From Crocinitomicaceae bacterium (GTDB lineage Bacteria; Bacteroidota; Bacteroidia; Flavobacteriales_D; Crocinitomicaceae): DNA of 64,000 nucleotides. The DNA lies in contig JADJGJ010000001.1 of assembly GCA_016708105.1 (NCBI GenBank), positions 310,001-374,000 on the forward strand, in the 5' to 3' direction. Under the pieces are notes generated by a model. That model saw nothing but the letters and a program-made list of their open reading frames with translations. It was not told where the DNA came from and did no database searches. The position numbers were made by a program, and so were the translations under genes. Every line of letters begins with the position of its first letter. Positions within the stretch are counted from its first letter, which is position 1. This document shows, one piece after another, positions 43,707 to 50,809 of this stretch.

Positions 43707-44843
43707 CTATTTCTTCCATGTTGCAAGGTTTGTTGTCGTCTGTGGTAAACTTTGAATGAATGTGTCGTCAACCTGTCCAATGTTGTTTACTGCTTCGTCA
43801 AATTTTTGCTCAAGCCAAGCCGCTGAATTATGTGTCAGTTTAACATACGCCTTTCTCATTAGCGACTTTGTCGGTTTAATATTTTGCTCGCCTTTGTCAA
43901 ACCTTCGTCTTGTTGAAGGAAAACTGTCATAGTCAAATTTGTGGATTAGGTCTGAAAGCAAAATACCGTCTGCCATTGTCCCGTTGATGAAAACAGGGTC
44001 TTTAACTCTAAGATAAATTGGCCAGTTCTTTTTCCATGACCGCTGAGCAATTTCTTGTTTTGAAGCTATGTCCCTTCCCTCTGTAAATTTCAGTGCGGTT
44101 GCTTTTCCAAAAATTGCATAGTCGTAAGGGCTCTCTGTCATACGAGCCATAAAAACAATGTCTCCTTCGTTGACTTGTTGCGGCTTTTTATTTAACGGAA
44201 AACCACAACCATAATGACAAAGTGCTCTGTCAATTTCCTCTTTTATTGAAAAATCCAATCCAACTCTGTTGTCAGCTTTGCCAAAGAACTTGATGTAATA
44301 ATTTTTGGTATTGTCAAAACTTGTTGCCGATGCTCCGAAGTCGGGAAGTGTGCTTGCCTTACCTTTTTGAACAACAATCCCAGCAAGTTTTTGCTCCCAA
44401 TTATCGCAATCCTGAACAGTCAATTTGTGTGACGCGATTTGTTTGAGTTGGATAAAATAATTATGGAGGTCATGAATAACTGTTTTGTCAGTCGTGAAAA
44501 TGCCGCACTCATAATTGCTTACAAGTCCACCATTTGTCAAGTTGGCGGATGTAACGATGGCGGCTCTTTTGTCAAACAAGTAAACTTTGCTGTGAAGTTC
44601 TTTAATACCGTAAATGCTTGCCCCGCTCTCAACGGAAAACTTTAGTCCTGCTAAACTTGAAACTGTCATAGCGAAGTCCTGTAAGTTGTAACGAGTAATT
44701 AGTTCAAAGTCGTTGAAGTCAAACTGGCTTTGAACTTTACGTAATACCTGTTCCTTGACGAATGGAGAAATGATTTTCAGCTCCCTTGTACGAGGTAGCT
44801 CGTCAAGAAATTTTTTATACCAATTTTTTAAATATAATTCCAT
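43707..44843 (-). CDS. PLD-superfamily nuclease with a possible EVE-like C-terminal domain (cassette 9)
   Basis: 378 residues. One HKD motif is clear: 'ELHSKVYLFDKRAAIVTSANLT' (HxKx4D followed by SxN), residues about 83-105, so an active enzyme would be a dimer, as in BfiI/NgoFVII-type nucleases. The second half contains 'NEGDIVFMARMTESPYDYAIFGKATA' and 'WPIYLRVKDPVF', reminiscent of EVE/PUA-like readers of modified bases. A modification-dependent restriction role is an inference. It is the first cassette after the integrase end of the array. Confidence 0.75.
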   Translation of the reverse strand: MELYLKNWYKKFLDELPRTRELKIISPFVKEQVLRKVQSQFDFNDFELITRYNLQDFAMTVSSLAGLKFSVESGASIYGIKELHSKVYLFDKRAAIVTSANLTNGGLVSNYECGIFTTDKTVIHDLHNYFIQLKQIASHKLTVQDCDNWEQKLAGIVVQKGKASTLPDFGASATSFDNTKNYYIKFFGKADNRVGLDFSIKEEIDRALCHYGCGFPLNKKPQQVNEGDIVFMARMTESPYDYAIFGKATALKFTEGRDIASKQEIAQRSWKKNWPIYLRVKDPVFINGTMADGILLSDLIHKFDYDSFPSTRRRFDKGEQNIKPTKSLMRKAYVKLTHNSAAWLEQKFDEAVNNIGQVDDTFIQSLPQTTTNLATWKK

Positions 44844-44898
44844 TTGTCAGTTCGTTTTTTGTACTCAGTTTGAAGTCGGTACTGTCGTCCAAGCATGA

Positions 44899-44973
44899 CC
44901 GCTAACTAGTTTATACCCGAAACTCCATTTCGCTTATCCTGCTAATTTTGGAAGATTTGCGAAGGTTTGTTTC
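44899..44973. other. attI-like site and adjacent hairpin between integrase and first cassette
   Basis: A lone core CCGCTAAC (44899-44906; on the minus strand AGTTAGCGGTCATGC) marks the start of the PLD cassette; no pairing attC arm follows on the integrase side. Next to it, CGAAACTCCATTTCGC (44919-44934) and GCGAAGGTTTGTTTCG (44958-44973) form an interrupted hairpin just before the integrase stop codon. Position and single core are what an attI site would show. Confidence 0.5.
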
Positions 44974-44995
44974 GTTTATTCAAATATATCACTTT

Positions 44996-46446
44996 TTATA
45001 AATCATCAAAGGGTGAATGTATGTTTTGTATGCTTTTCATTGAAACATGTGTGTAAATTTCGGTTGTCTTACTATGACTGTGTCCTAACAGTTCTTGAAT
45101 AAATCTTAAATCTGTGCCTGACTCTAATAAATGTGTTGCATAACTGTGCCTGAGCCAATGCAGTGTAACGGGTTTATTAATTTTTGTTTTTTGTAATGCT
45201 TGTTTTAAAACCATCTGAGCACTTCGTGCGGTATATTGTTCGCCCTCATTTTGACCTTCAAATAAATATACTTTGGGCTTGAATGCAACATAATAATCTC
45301 TGAGCAGTTCAAGTATTTTTGAACTTAAGGGTATGACACGATCTTTTTTACCCTTCGATTGTTTAATCAACACAAGGTTTCGTTTACTATCGATATCAGA
45401 AGGTTTCAGCGCTAAAAGTTCGCTTATTCGCAAACCACAGCTATAAATTAATGACAACATTACCCGATGTTTTGTATTAACAGGTGCGCTCAAAATCGCT
45501 TTCACATCTTCTTTACTCAGTACATTGGGTAATTTTTTTTCACGCCGCGGACGATGAATTAAATCTACCTCAATCTGCTTATGCTCTATAGTTCCAAAAA
45601 ATAATTTTACGGCATTCACAACCTGATTCTGATAAGCGTGTGACAATTTTTTTGCTAATACATATTTATTCACTATTGTCCGGGGAAAAAGTAAAATATT
45701 CAGATAAAGCTTTCCCGGCCATCAAAAAAGATAGGTGATAATTCGCGGCGAATTCTTAGTAAGGACGGGAAGCTCCGTACAGAGAACGTTCCTTCAATTA
45801 CAAATGTTCCGGAGATCACCCGTCCGCACTTAGAATTTGCAAGAAGTATTGCCTGTCTTTTTTGCGGGCCTTGACTTTTTGCTTCTTTTGGGTCAAGCCA
45901 AAAGAAGAAAGAAACTAAATTGAAAAGCGGTAACCATAAGTAAGCCCCAAACGTGATTATGTGTTGGCATCACCTGATATTATTGAGATAACGGATGCTA
46001 TCAAATGTTTTTATCGGACAGTAGTGATATTCATTGTTAAATGCAATAATATCTTGCTCATTAAAATTTTCTAATTTCTTATTTTCAAAATGAGCAAGAA
46101 ATGTACGCACGCAATCAGTATAAGTTTTTATGGTAGTGCTTGCGTAACGTTTTGACTGCATGAATTTCACAAACGAGTCAATTGCAAGATTTTTTTCTTC
46201 ACTCAACCTCAGGTAGGCAGGAATTTTTTCACGGCACAACCGCTTAATTTCAAGTTCCGGAAATTCAACTAGTAATTTCTGGCAATGCATTTCATTGCTT
46301 TCAATCAGCCAACAGCGCTGAGAGTAACTCCAGCGCACTCCTTCAATTTTTTTGATTCTCTGAATTAACTGATTGTTGTAAGGAAAATAAATTCCAATCA
46401 CAGGTTTTCCTTTATGCAGAATTTCTTCTGCGCTCATCTGCTCCAT
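44996..46446 (-). pseudogene. Integron-integrase-like tyrosine recombinase disrupted by a MITE
   Basis: Two coding parts flank the element. The N-terminal part (46446 to 46027) has a small extra domain ('IGIYFPYNNQLIQRIKKIEG', 'WSYSQRCWLI') followed by the SAM-like core-binding domain. The C-terminal part (45670 to 44996) holds the catalytic set: Arg in 'YSCGLRISELLALKP', Lys in 'KGKKDRVIPL', 'LHWLRHSYATHLLESG' (HxxR), 'LGHSHSKTTEIYTHV' (His and Tyr). Removing the element and one target copy restores '..AFNNEYVLAKKLSH..' in frame, giving about 357 residues. It lacks the long extra insert of class 1 IntI. Its 3' end faces the array, the reverse of classical integrons. Confidence 0.85.
45671..46026. 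mobile_element. MITE-like element, copy 2, inserted in the integrase gene
   Basis: 356 bp, inverse orientation relative to copy 1 at 23187. Ends CACTATTGTCCG and (opposite strand) CACTACTGTCCG. Flanks ATATTTATT (45662-45670) and ATATTCATT (46027-46035) form a 9-bp duplication with one mismatch, indicating some age. About two thirds of the element is almost identical to copy 1; the first 100 bp at its right side differ. Confidence 0.88.
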
Positions 46447-46630
46447 AGCTCTCTCACATTAAATTTGAATTCAAAAGTAGAAAAAAAATGAATTGAAAGG
46501 CGTTGCATTAATTCAATGCACAAAATTTCAAATGTCTATTTTATGCCTTTAACAAGAGAAGGATTAAAAATCACCAAATTATTTTATACTACTGACAGCC
46601 TTTTTTTTTGATGTTCACCGTTCCATTTTC
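46447..46630. other. Region upstream of the integrase relic
   Basis: About 180 bp between the integrase start and the heptad repeats, AT-rich, with a palindromic GCATTAATTCAATGC at 46504-46518. It presumably held the integrase promoter. No gene is seen. Confidence 0.4.
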
Positions 46631-46707
46631 CCTAACCCCTAACCCCTAACCCCTAACCCCTAACCCCTAATCCCTAATCCCTAACCCCTAATCTCTAACC
46701 CCTAACC
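46631..46707. repeat. Heptanucleotide tandem array (CCCTAAC type), about 11 units
   Basis: Eleven consecutive 7-bp units, mostly CCTAACC with CCTAATC and TCTAACC variants; on the minus strand TTAGGGG. The last units supply the final codons and stop of the neighbouring membrane protein gene. Related TTAGGG heptads occur at 25839-25880 and 55750-55790, also at gene ends. Confidence 0.9.
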
Positions 46708-47279
46708 CCGAGCTGCTTCAAAAAATAATCAGATAATTGTTTAGCTAAAATGATACTGACACCCAATACATAATTCACATGCTCAGTTGATACAAAGCGG
46801 TTGAGAATAAAGCCGGTCAGCGCTAGAATAATGGCAGCAACAATTAAATGTTTGTACGTAGATTTTTCTGCCGATGCGGCGGTGTTTTTTTTAAACTCAC
46901 CTGAAAAAATATAACTGATTAAAAAATCTATGGCGGTTATTGCTACAATGGTATAAAATATTTCTAGGGTGATGTATGCTTCCATCTCTTGCCTTGAGCC
47001 ATCAAAGTTTTGTCCCATGGCTATCATAATAAGCAAAATGAAAATTGGAAAACAAAGTGTAAACCTGAGGGTGCTGCCTAATTTTGGCCAGAACCCTGAC
47101 TGCCACGCAAGCCATATTTTTAGTATGGTTTCGGCTCCTGTTAATACCAAATCAATGCAATAATAAAGGAATAAATCACCAATACTCCAGCCAAAAACAA
47201 ATACGCCAATTAGTGGCACTGCTAATTTAATGACAAGCAATATTTCATTTTTATAATGACTGATTAGTTTCATAAACAA
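46695..47279 (-). CDS. Integral membrane protein, possibly DUF6498-like
   Basis: 194 residues with about five membrane helices. No catalytic motif; the pattern ('VFVFGWSIGDLFLYYCIDLVLTGAETI') recalls DUF6498-type proteins, but this is tentative. ATG codons at 47279 and 47273 are both possible and overlap the end of the upstream gene. The final residues (LGVRG) and stop are encoded by the heptad repeat, so the C-terminus has probably been altered by repeat spread. Confidence 0.65.
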   Translation of the reverse strand: MFMKLISHYKNEILLVIKLAVPLIGVFVFGWSIGDLFLYYCIDLVLTGAETILKIWLAWQSGFWPKLGSTLRFTLCFPIFILLIMIAMGQNFDGSRQEMEAYITLEIFYTIVAITAIDFLISYIFSGEFKKNTAASAEKSTYKHLIVAAIILALTGFILNRFVSTEHVNYVLGVSIILAKQLSDYFLKQLGVRG

Positions 47280-47788
47280 GGTTTATATGCATCACTAGCC
47301 GGTGAGATAAATGTTGTACCTGACCATTGCAAATCAAAAACGCAAGATGATGAGTGTTGAATGCAACTGCCTTTATATTCAGAGATGATACACAAGTTGC
47401 CAATGTGTTCAATAGATGTTCCATCCAATGTTGTGGCGTTCAACTCATACTCATAAACTCCGTTGAGTGTTTTACTTTGATAGGTGCCATCCCACATAAA
47501 GGAAGAACTGTTGGTTGAATACAAAGTTTTTCCAAATTTATCTTTGACAATAAATTCAAAACCGGCAAGGCCTGAATCAATTGGGTAAAGCAGATCATTT
47601 GCCCCGTCACCGTCGGGCGTAAATATATTGGGTATGCCTAAATAGGCTGTTTCTGATGAGAAAATGAATGGCGGACTAGCACAGCAATTTTTATCAATAT
47701 TTTGACGCTTGCATGAAAAAAATATCGGCATAAAAATTAAAAAACCTAAACAAGTTTTACTGAATATTTTTAGCGTGATTGCCGTCAT
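47270..47788 (-). CDS. Lipoprotein with a gliding-motility-type C-terminal domain
   Basis: 172 residues. The lipoprotein signal ends in 'IFFSC'. The phrase 'GIPNIFTPDGDGANDLLYPID' followed by 'FIVKDKFGKTLYST' and 'WDGTYQSKTLNGVYEYEL' is the CHU_C/gliding C-terminal (type B) domain usually found at the end of large secreted proteins of Bacteroidota. Here it is almost the whole protein, fused to a lipid anchor, with a Cys-containing tail. Function unknown. The gene starts 9 bp after the aldehyde dehydrogenase stop. Confidence 0.75.
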   Translation of the reverse strand: MTAITLKIFSKTCLGFLIFMPIFFSCKRQNIDKNCCASPPFIFSSETAYLGIPNIFTPDGDGANDLLYPIDSGLAGFEFIVKDKFGKTLYSTNSSSFMWDGTYQSKTLNGVYEYELNATTLDGTSIEHIGNLCIISEYKGSCIQHSSSCVFDLQWSGTTFISPASDAYKPCL

Positions 47789-47796
47789 ACTTTACT

Positions 47797-49242
47797 TTAT
47801 CTTTTTACAAAAATATTTTTTGATTCAGTAAAAAAACGAAGTGCTTCAAAACCACCTTCACGACCCACACCGGAAGATTTTACACCACCAAATGGCGTGC
47901 GCAAATCACGCACTAACCAGGCATTAATCCAAACTATTCCACTTTCAATTTGATCAGCCATGCGATGTGCTTTTTTGAGATCAGAGGTCCACAAGGTGGC
48001 AGCCAAACCGTATTGTGTTGAGTTAGCCATCATCAAAACTTCTTCTTCACTATCAAAAGGTGTGATGGTAACAACCGGACCAAAAATTTCTTCTTGATTC
48101 ACGCGGCAATTATATGTTAATCCTTCAATTACGGTGGGTTGTAAATAATATCCATCTTGATATTCACCTTCAAGCAAAACTCTTTGGCCACCGGCAAGTA
48201 CAGTGCCACCTTCTTGTTTAGCCAATTCAATGTATGACAATATTTTTTCCATGTGTGATTTAGAAACAACGGCACCTAATTTTGCCTTTGGATCAGTTGG
48301 ATAAGATACCGTAGTTTGTTTTACTTTTTCAACAAATGCATTCTTGAATTTTTCATACAAAGGTCGCTCAATAAAAATGCGTGAACCGCAAAGACAAATT
48401 TGTCCCTGATTAGCAAATGATGAGCGCATGGTGGTTGACAGCATATCATCAAAATCACAATCAGCAAAAATGATGTTTGGATTTTTTCCACCCAATTCAA
48501 GAGATAATTTTTTAAACATGGGCGCAGCAATGGATGAAATCATTTCTCCTGTTTTTGTTCCACCGGTGAATGATATAGCTTTTATTTCAGGATGTCTGGT
48601 CATGGCATCACCAACCTTGTGTCCGAATCCATGTATAATATTTAATACCCCTGCCGGCATACCTGCTTCAATACAAATTTCAGATAATAAATAAGCGGTC
48701 ATTGGGGTAACTTCAGATGGCTTTGCTATTACACAATTTCCGGCTGCCAATGCGGGTGCAATTTTCCACGTGAACAAATAGAGTGGGAGATTCCACGGAG
48801 AAATACATCCAACAATTCCAATTGGTTTGCGCGTGGTGTAATTAAATCCTTCAGATTCCATGTGATGTGATTCAGACGCAAAGTGCAAAATTGCCGTGGC
48901 AAAAAATTTAAAATTACTTACCGCACGCGGAATATCAACAGCGCGTGCAAGAGAAAGAGGCTTGCCGTTATCCAATGATTCTGCCTCAGCAAACTTTTCA
49001 AGATTTTGTTCAATGAGTGCAGAGACGCGCAGCATAATATCTGAACGCTTTTCTTTTGACATAGATGACCATTCAACAAAAGCTGATTTGGCTGCTTTCA
49101 CGGCTTGTTCAACATCATCAGCACCTGAATCAGGAATCATTGAGTACACTTTACCACGAGATGGGTCTACGTTTTCTATGTATTGGTCGAAAACCGGATT
49201 TTGAAGTTGACCACCGATGTAATTTTTTATAACTTTAAGCAT
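47797..49242 (-). CDS. NAD(P)-dependent aldehyde dehydrogenase (hydroxymuconic semialdehyde type)
   Basis: 481 residues, full length for the ALDH superfamily. Cofactor and catalytic motifs: 'GCISPWNLPLYLFTWKIAPALAAGN', 'SFTGGTKTGEMI', catalytic Glu in 'LSLELGGKNPNII' and Cys in 'NQGQICLCGSRIFIE'. The C-terminus 'TPFGGVKSSGVGREGGFEALRFFTESKNIFVK' matches the 2-hydroxymuconate/2-aminomuconate semialdehyde dehydrogenase group, suggesting a role in aromatic or kynurenine degradation, but no pathway genes adjoin it. A 90-bp divergent gap precedes it. Confidence 0.9.
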   Translation of the reverse strand: MLKVIKNYIGGQLQNPVFDQYIENVDPSRGKVYSMIPDSGADDVEQAVKAAKSAFVEWSSMSKEKRSDIMLRVSALIEQNLEKFAEAESLDNGKPLSLARAVDIPRAVSNFKFFATAILHFASESHHMESEGFNYTTRKPIGIVGCISPWNLPLYLFTWKIAPALAAGNCVIAKPSEVTPMTAYLLSEICIEAGMPAGVLNIIHGFGHKVGDAMTRHPEIKAISFTGGTKTGEMISSIAAPMFKKLSLELGGKNPNIIFADCDFDDMLSTTMRSSFANQGQICLCGSRIFIERPLYEKFKNAFVEKVKQTTVSYPTDPKAKLGAVVSKSHMEKILSYIELAKQEGGTVLAGGQRVLLEGEYQDGYYLQPTVIEGLTYNCRVNQEEIFGPVVTITPFDSEEEVLMMANSTQYGLAATLWTSDLKKAHRMADQIESGIVWINAWLVRDLRTPFGGVKSSGVGREGGFEALRFFTESKNIFVKR

Positions 49243-49332
49243 AGTTAGTAGTAAAAACGATACTGCAGGAAACTAAGCACCCAAATTAGCCCGGCGATTG
49301 AAGTTACAGGTAATCAGATTAATTCCGCTGCT

Positions 49333-50436
49333 GTGGGTATAAAGTTAAACATATTATTTATTGCGTTGCTCATTCACGCAGCTGGCTTTACTGAAGAAAA
49401 ATTTCTCAGCATCAAGGGAGTGGTTTTGGAAGAGGAAACCAAAACAGAAATGACCGGTTATTCTATTAAACTGGTGCAAGATAAATTAGATTCCAATTCC
49501 GTTGATTTTTCAAAACCTGAATTTCAGGTATGGGCGCCGGCTAACAGACGTACTATCGTATATTTCAGCAAACCGGGTTACGTTACAAAACAGGTTTATA
49601 TTGATGCCTCGTACATTCCCTCTATTGCCTTCAAAGAAAAACAGCAAATTGAGTTAGAAATATTTATGACACCCGTGGAGAAAACGGGTAAAAGAAATTT
49701 TTCAAAACCCATCATTACAGCTGCGTATGATGCAAGGTCAAATGCATTTACAGTTAAGGAAGAAGATGTTTCAACCAACGGAAATAACAGCGCAGCTAAA
49801 TTAGATGCAAATTATTTACCCCCATTTCCTGCACCGGTTGACACATATAAAGCAGTGCAACCAACAGCAAATGATTTGGGATTAACCCAGAGTTTTAATA
49901 AAGAAAAAACCAAAGCAGGTGCTGAATTGACAAAATTTATTCAGGGAATTTTATTTGCTGATTTGAATTATTGCTTTTTCAATGAGCGTACGAATGATGC
50001 TAATGTGATATTGGCAACCCTTGCTGAAATTGACCCGGTAGTTTGGGGTGCACTCAAACCGTTTGATTCACCGGAGTATGGAAAAATTGTGATGCGCACC
50101 ATGAATCGTGAACAGTCAGCAGATACTTTATTTGCGTTAGGTGCATGCATTGAAACCAGCCGATTGATTTTTTTAAATTTTACCAGTGAAACCAAAATCA
50201 TTGTTCATTTAAAAAAGATGCGAGAAATAATTTCAAGTTGGCAACCAACGGACTTAACACAGAAACAAAGTGAAATGGTAGATGCTTTACGAAATTTAAT
50301 TCCGCTTATTGAAGAATTAGAATCAAGATACACGGAGAATTTACGCAACAAAGTGGAGTTTGATTTGCAAACAGATGCATCGTTCCAATCTATTCAACAA
50401 GCCAATCAGACAATTTATCAATCATTGATTGAATAA
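49333..50436 (+). CDS. Secreted or anchored protein of unknown function
   Basis: 367 residues from a GTG start with a short hydrophobic signal ('GIKLNILFIALLIHAAGF'). The first third resembles a carboxypeptidase-regulatory-like beta-sandwich ('LSIKGVVLEEETKTEMTGYSIKLVQD', 'YFSKPGYVTKQVYIDASY'); the rest is helical without a known motif. Possibly periplasmic. Divergent from the aldehyde dehydrogenase gene. The start codon is uncertain. Confidence 0.6.
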   Translation: MGIKLNILFIALLIHAAGFTEEKFLSIKGVVLEEETKTEMTGYSIKLVQDKLDSNSVDFSKPEFQVWAPANRRTIVYFSKPGYVTKQVYIDASYIPSIAFKEKQQIELEIFMTPVEKTGKRNFSKPIITAAYDARSNAFTVKEEDVSTNGNNSAAKLDANYLPPFPAPVDTYKAVQPTANDLGLTQSFNKEKTKAGAELTKFIQGILFADLNYCFFNERTNDANVILATLAEIDPVVWGALKPFDSPEYGKIVMRTMNREQSADTLFALGACIETSRLIFLNFTSETKIIVHLKKMREIISSWQPTDLTQKQSEMVDALRNLIPLIEELESRYTENLRNKVEFDLQTDASFQSIQQANQTIYQSLIE

Positions 50437-50564
50437 TCAAACTAGTATTTCCGTGCGTTTCAATCCGCTGTGGTTGTGCAGGTGCAGTTCTATTATTGCA
50501 GACTTCTATCTAAGCCTGAGTCCGTTGATTTTTGTGGAATTATAACCATATTCTGGATTATTCG

Positions 50565-50572
50565 TACATTTG
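50565..50572 (+). promoter_or_regulatory. Bacteroidota -7 element before tatA
   Basis: TACATTTG matches the TAnnTTTG consensus and lies 32 bp before the tatA ATG. No good -33 element is seen at the usual distance. Confidence 0.45.
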
Positions 50573-50603
50573 CACCAGAATACACCAATAAATACGCCAT
50601 AAA

Positions 50604-50804
50604 ATGGAAAATTTAGCACGCGCCGGAATCATGGGACCATGGCAAATAGTCCTGATCATTGCAATTGTACTGCTCTTATTTGGCGGTAAAAAAATTCCGG
50701 AATTAATGCGTGGTATGGGTAAAGGAATCAGAGGTTTTAAAGAAGAGATGCGCGGTGAAGGAGAAGATCCGAAAAAATCAACCGGCGTAAAAACTGAAGA
50801 ATAA
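50604..50804 (+). CDS. tatA: TatA/E-type twin-arginine translocase protein
   Basis: 66 residues: a short N-terminus, one membrane helix ('WQIVLIIAIVLLLF'), the hinge 'GGKKIPELMRGMGKGIRGFKEEM' forming the amphipathic helix, and a charged tail. This is the TatA pattern. It oligomerises to pass folded proteins through the inner membrane with TatC, which is not in the window. gatA follows after 5 bp, a gene order known from other Flavobacteriia. Confidence 0.93.
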   Translation: MENLARAGIMGPWQIVLIIAIVLLLFGGKKIPELMRGMGKGIRGFKEEMRGEGEDPKKSTGVKTEE

Positions 50805-50809
50805 TTTCT

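Noticed and set aside
44996..45673. A short functional XerD-like recombinase of 225 residues
   Set aside because: It lacks most of the core-binding domain, and its first residues derive from the MITE end and target duplication; it is the C-terminal part of the broken integrase.
46631..46707. CCCTAAC heptads as a telomere or a linear chromosome end
   Set aside because: Genes continue on both sides without interruption, the array is only 77 bp, and similar short heptads occur inside the window.
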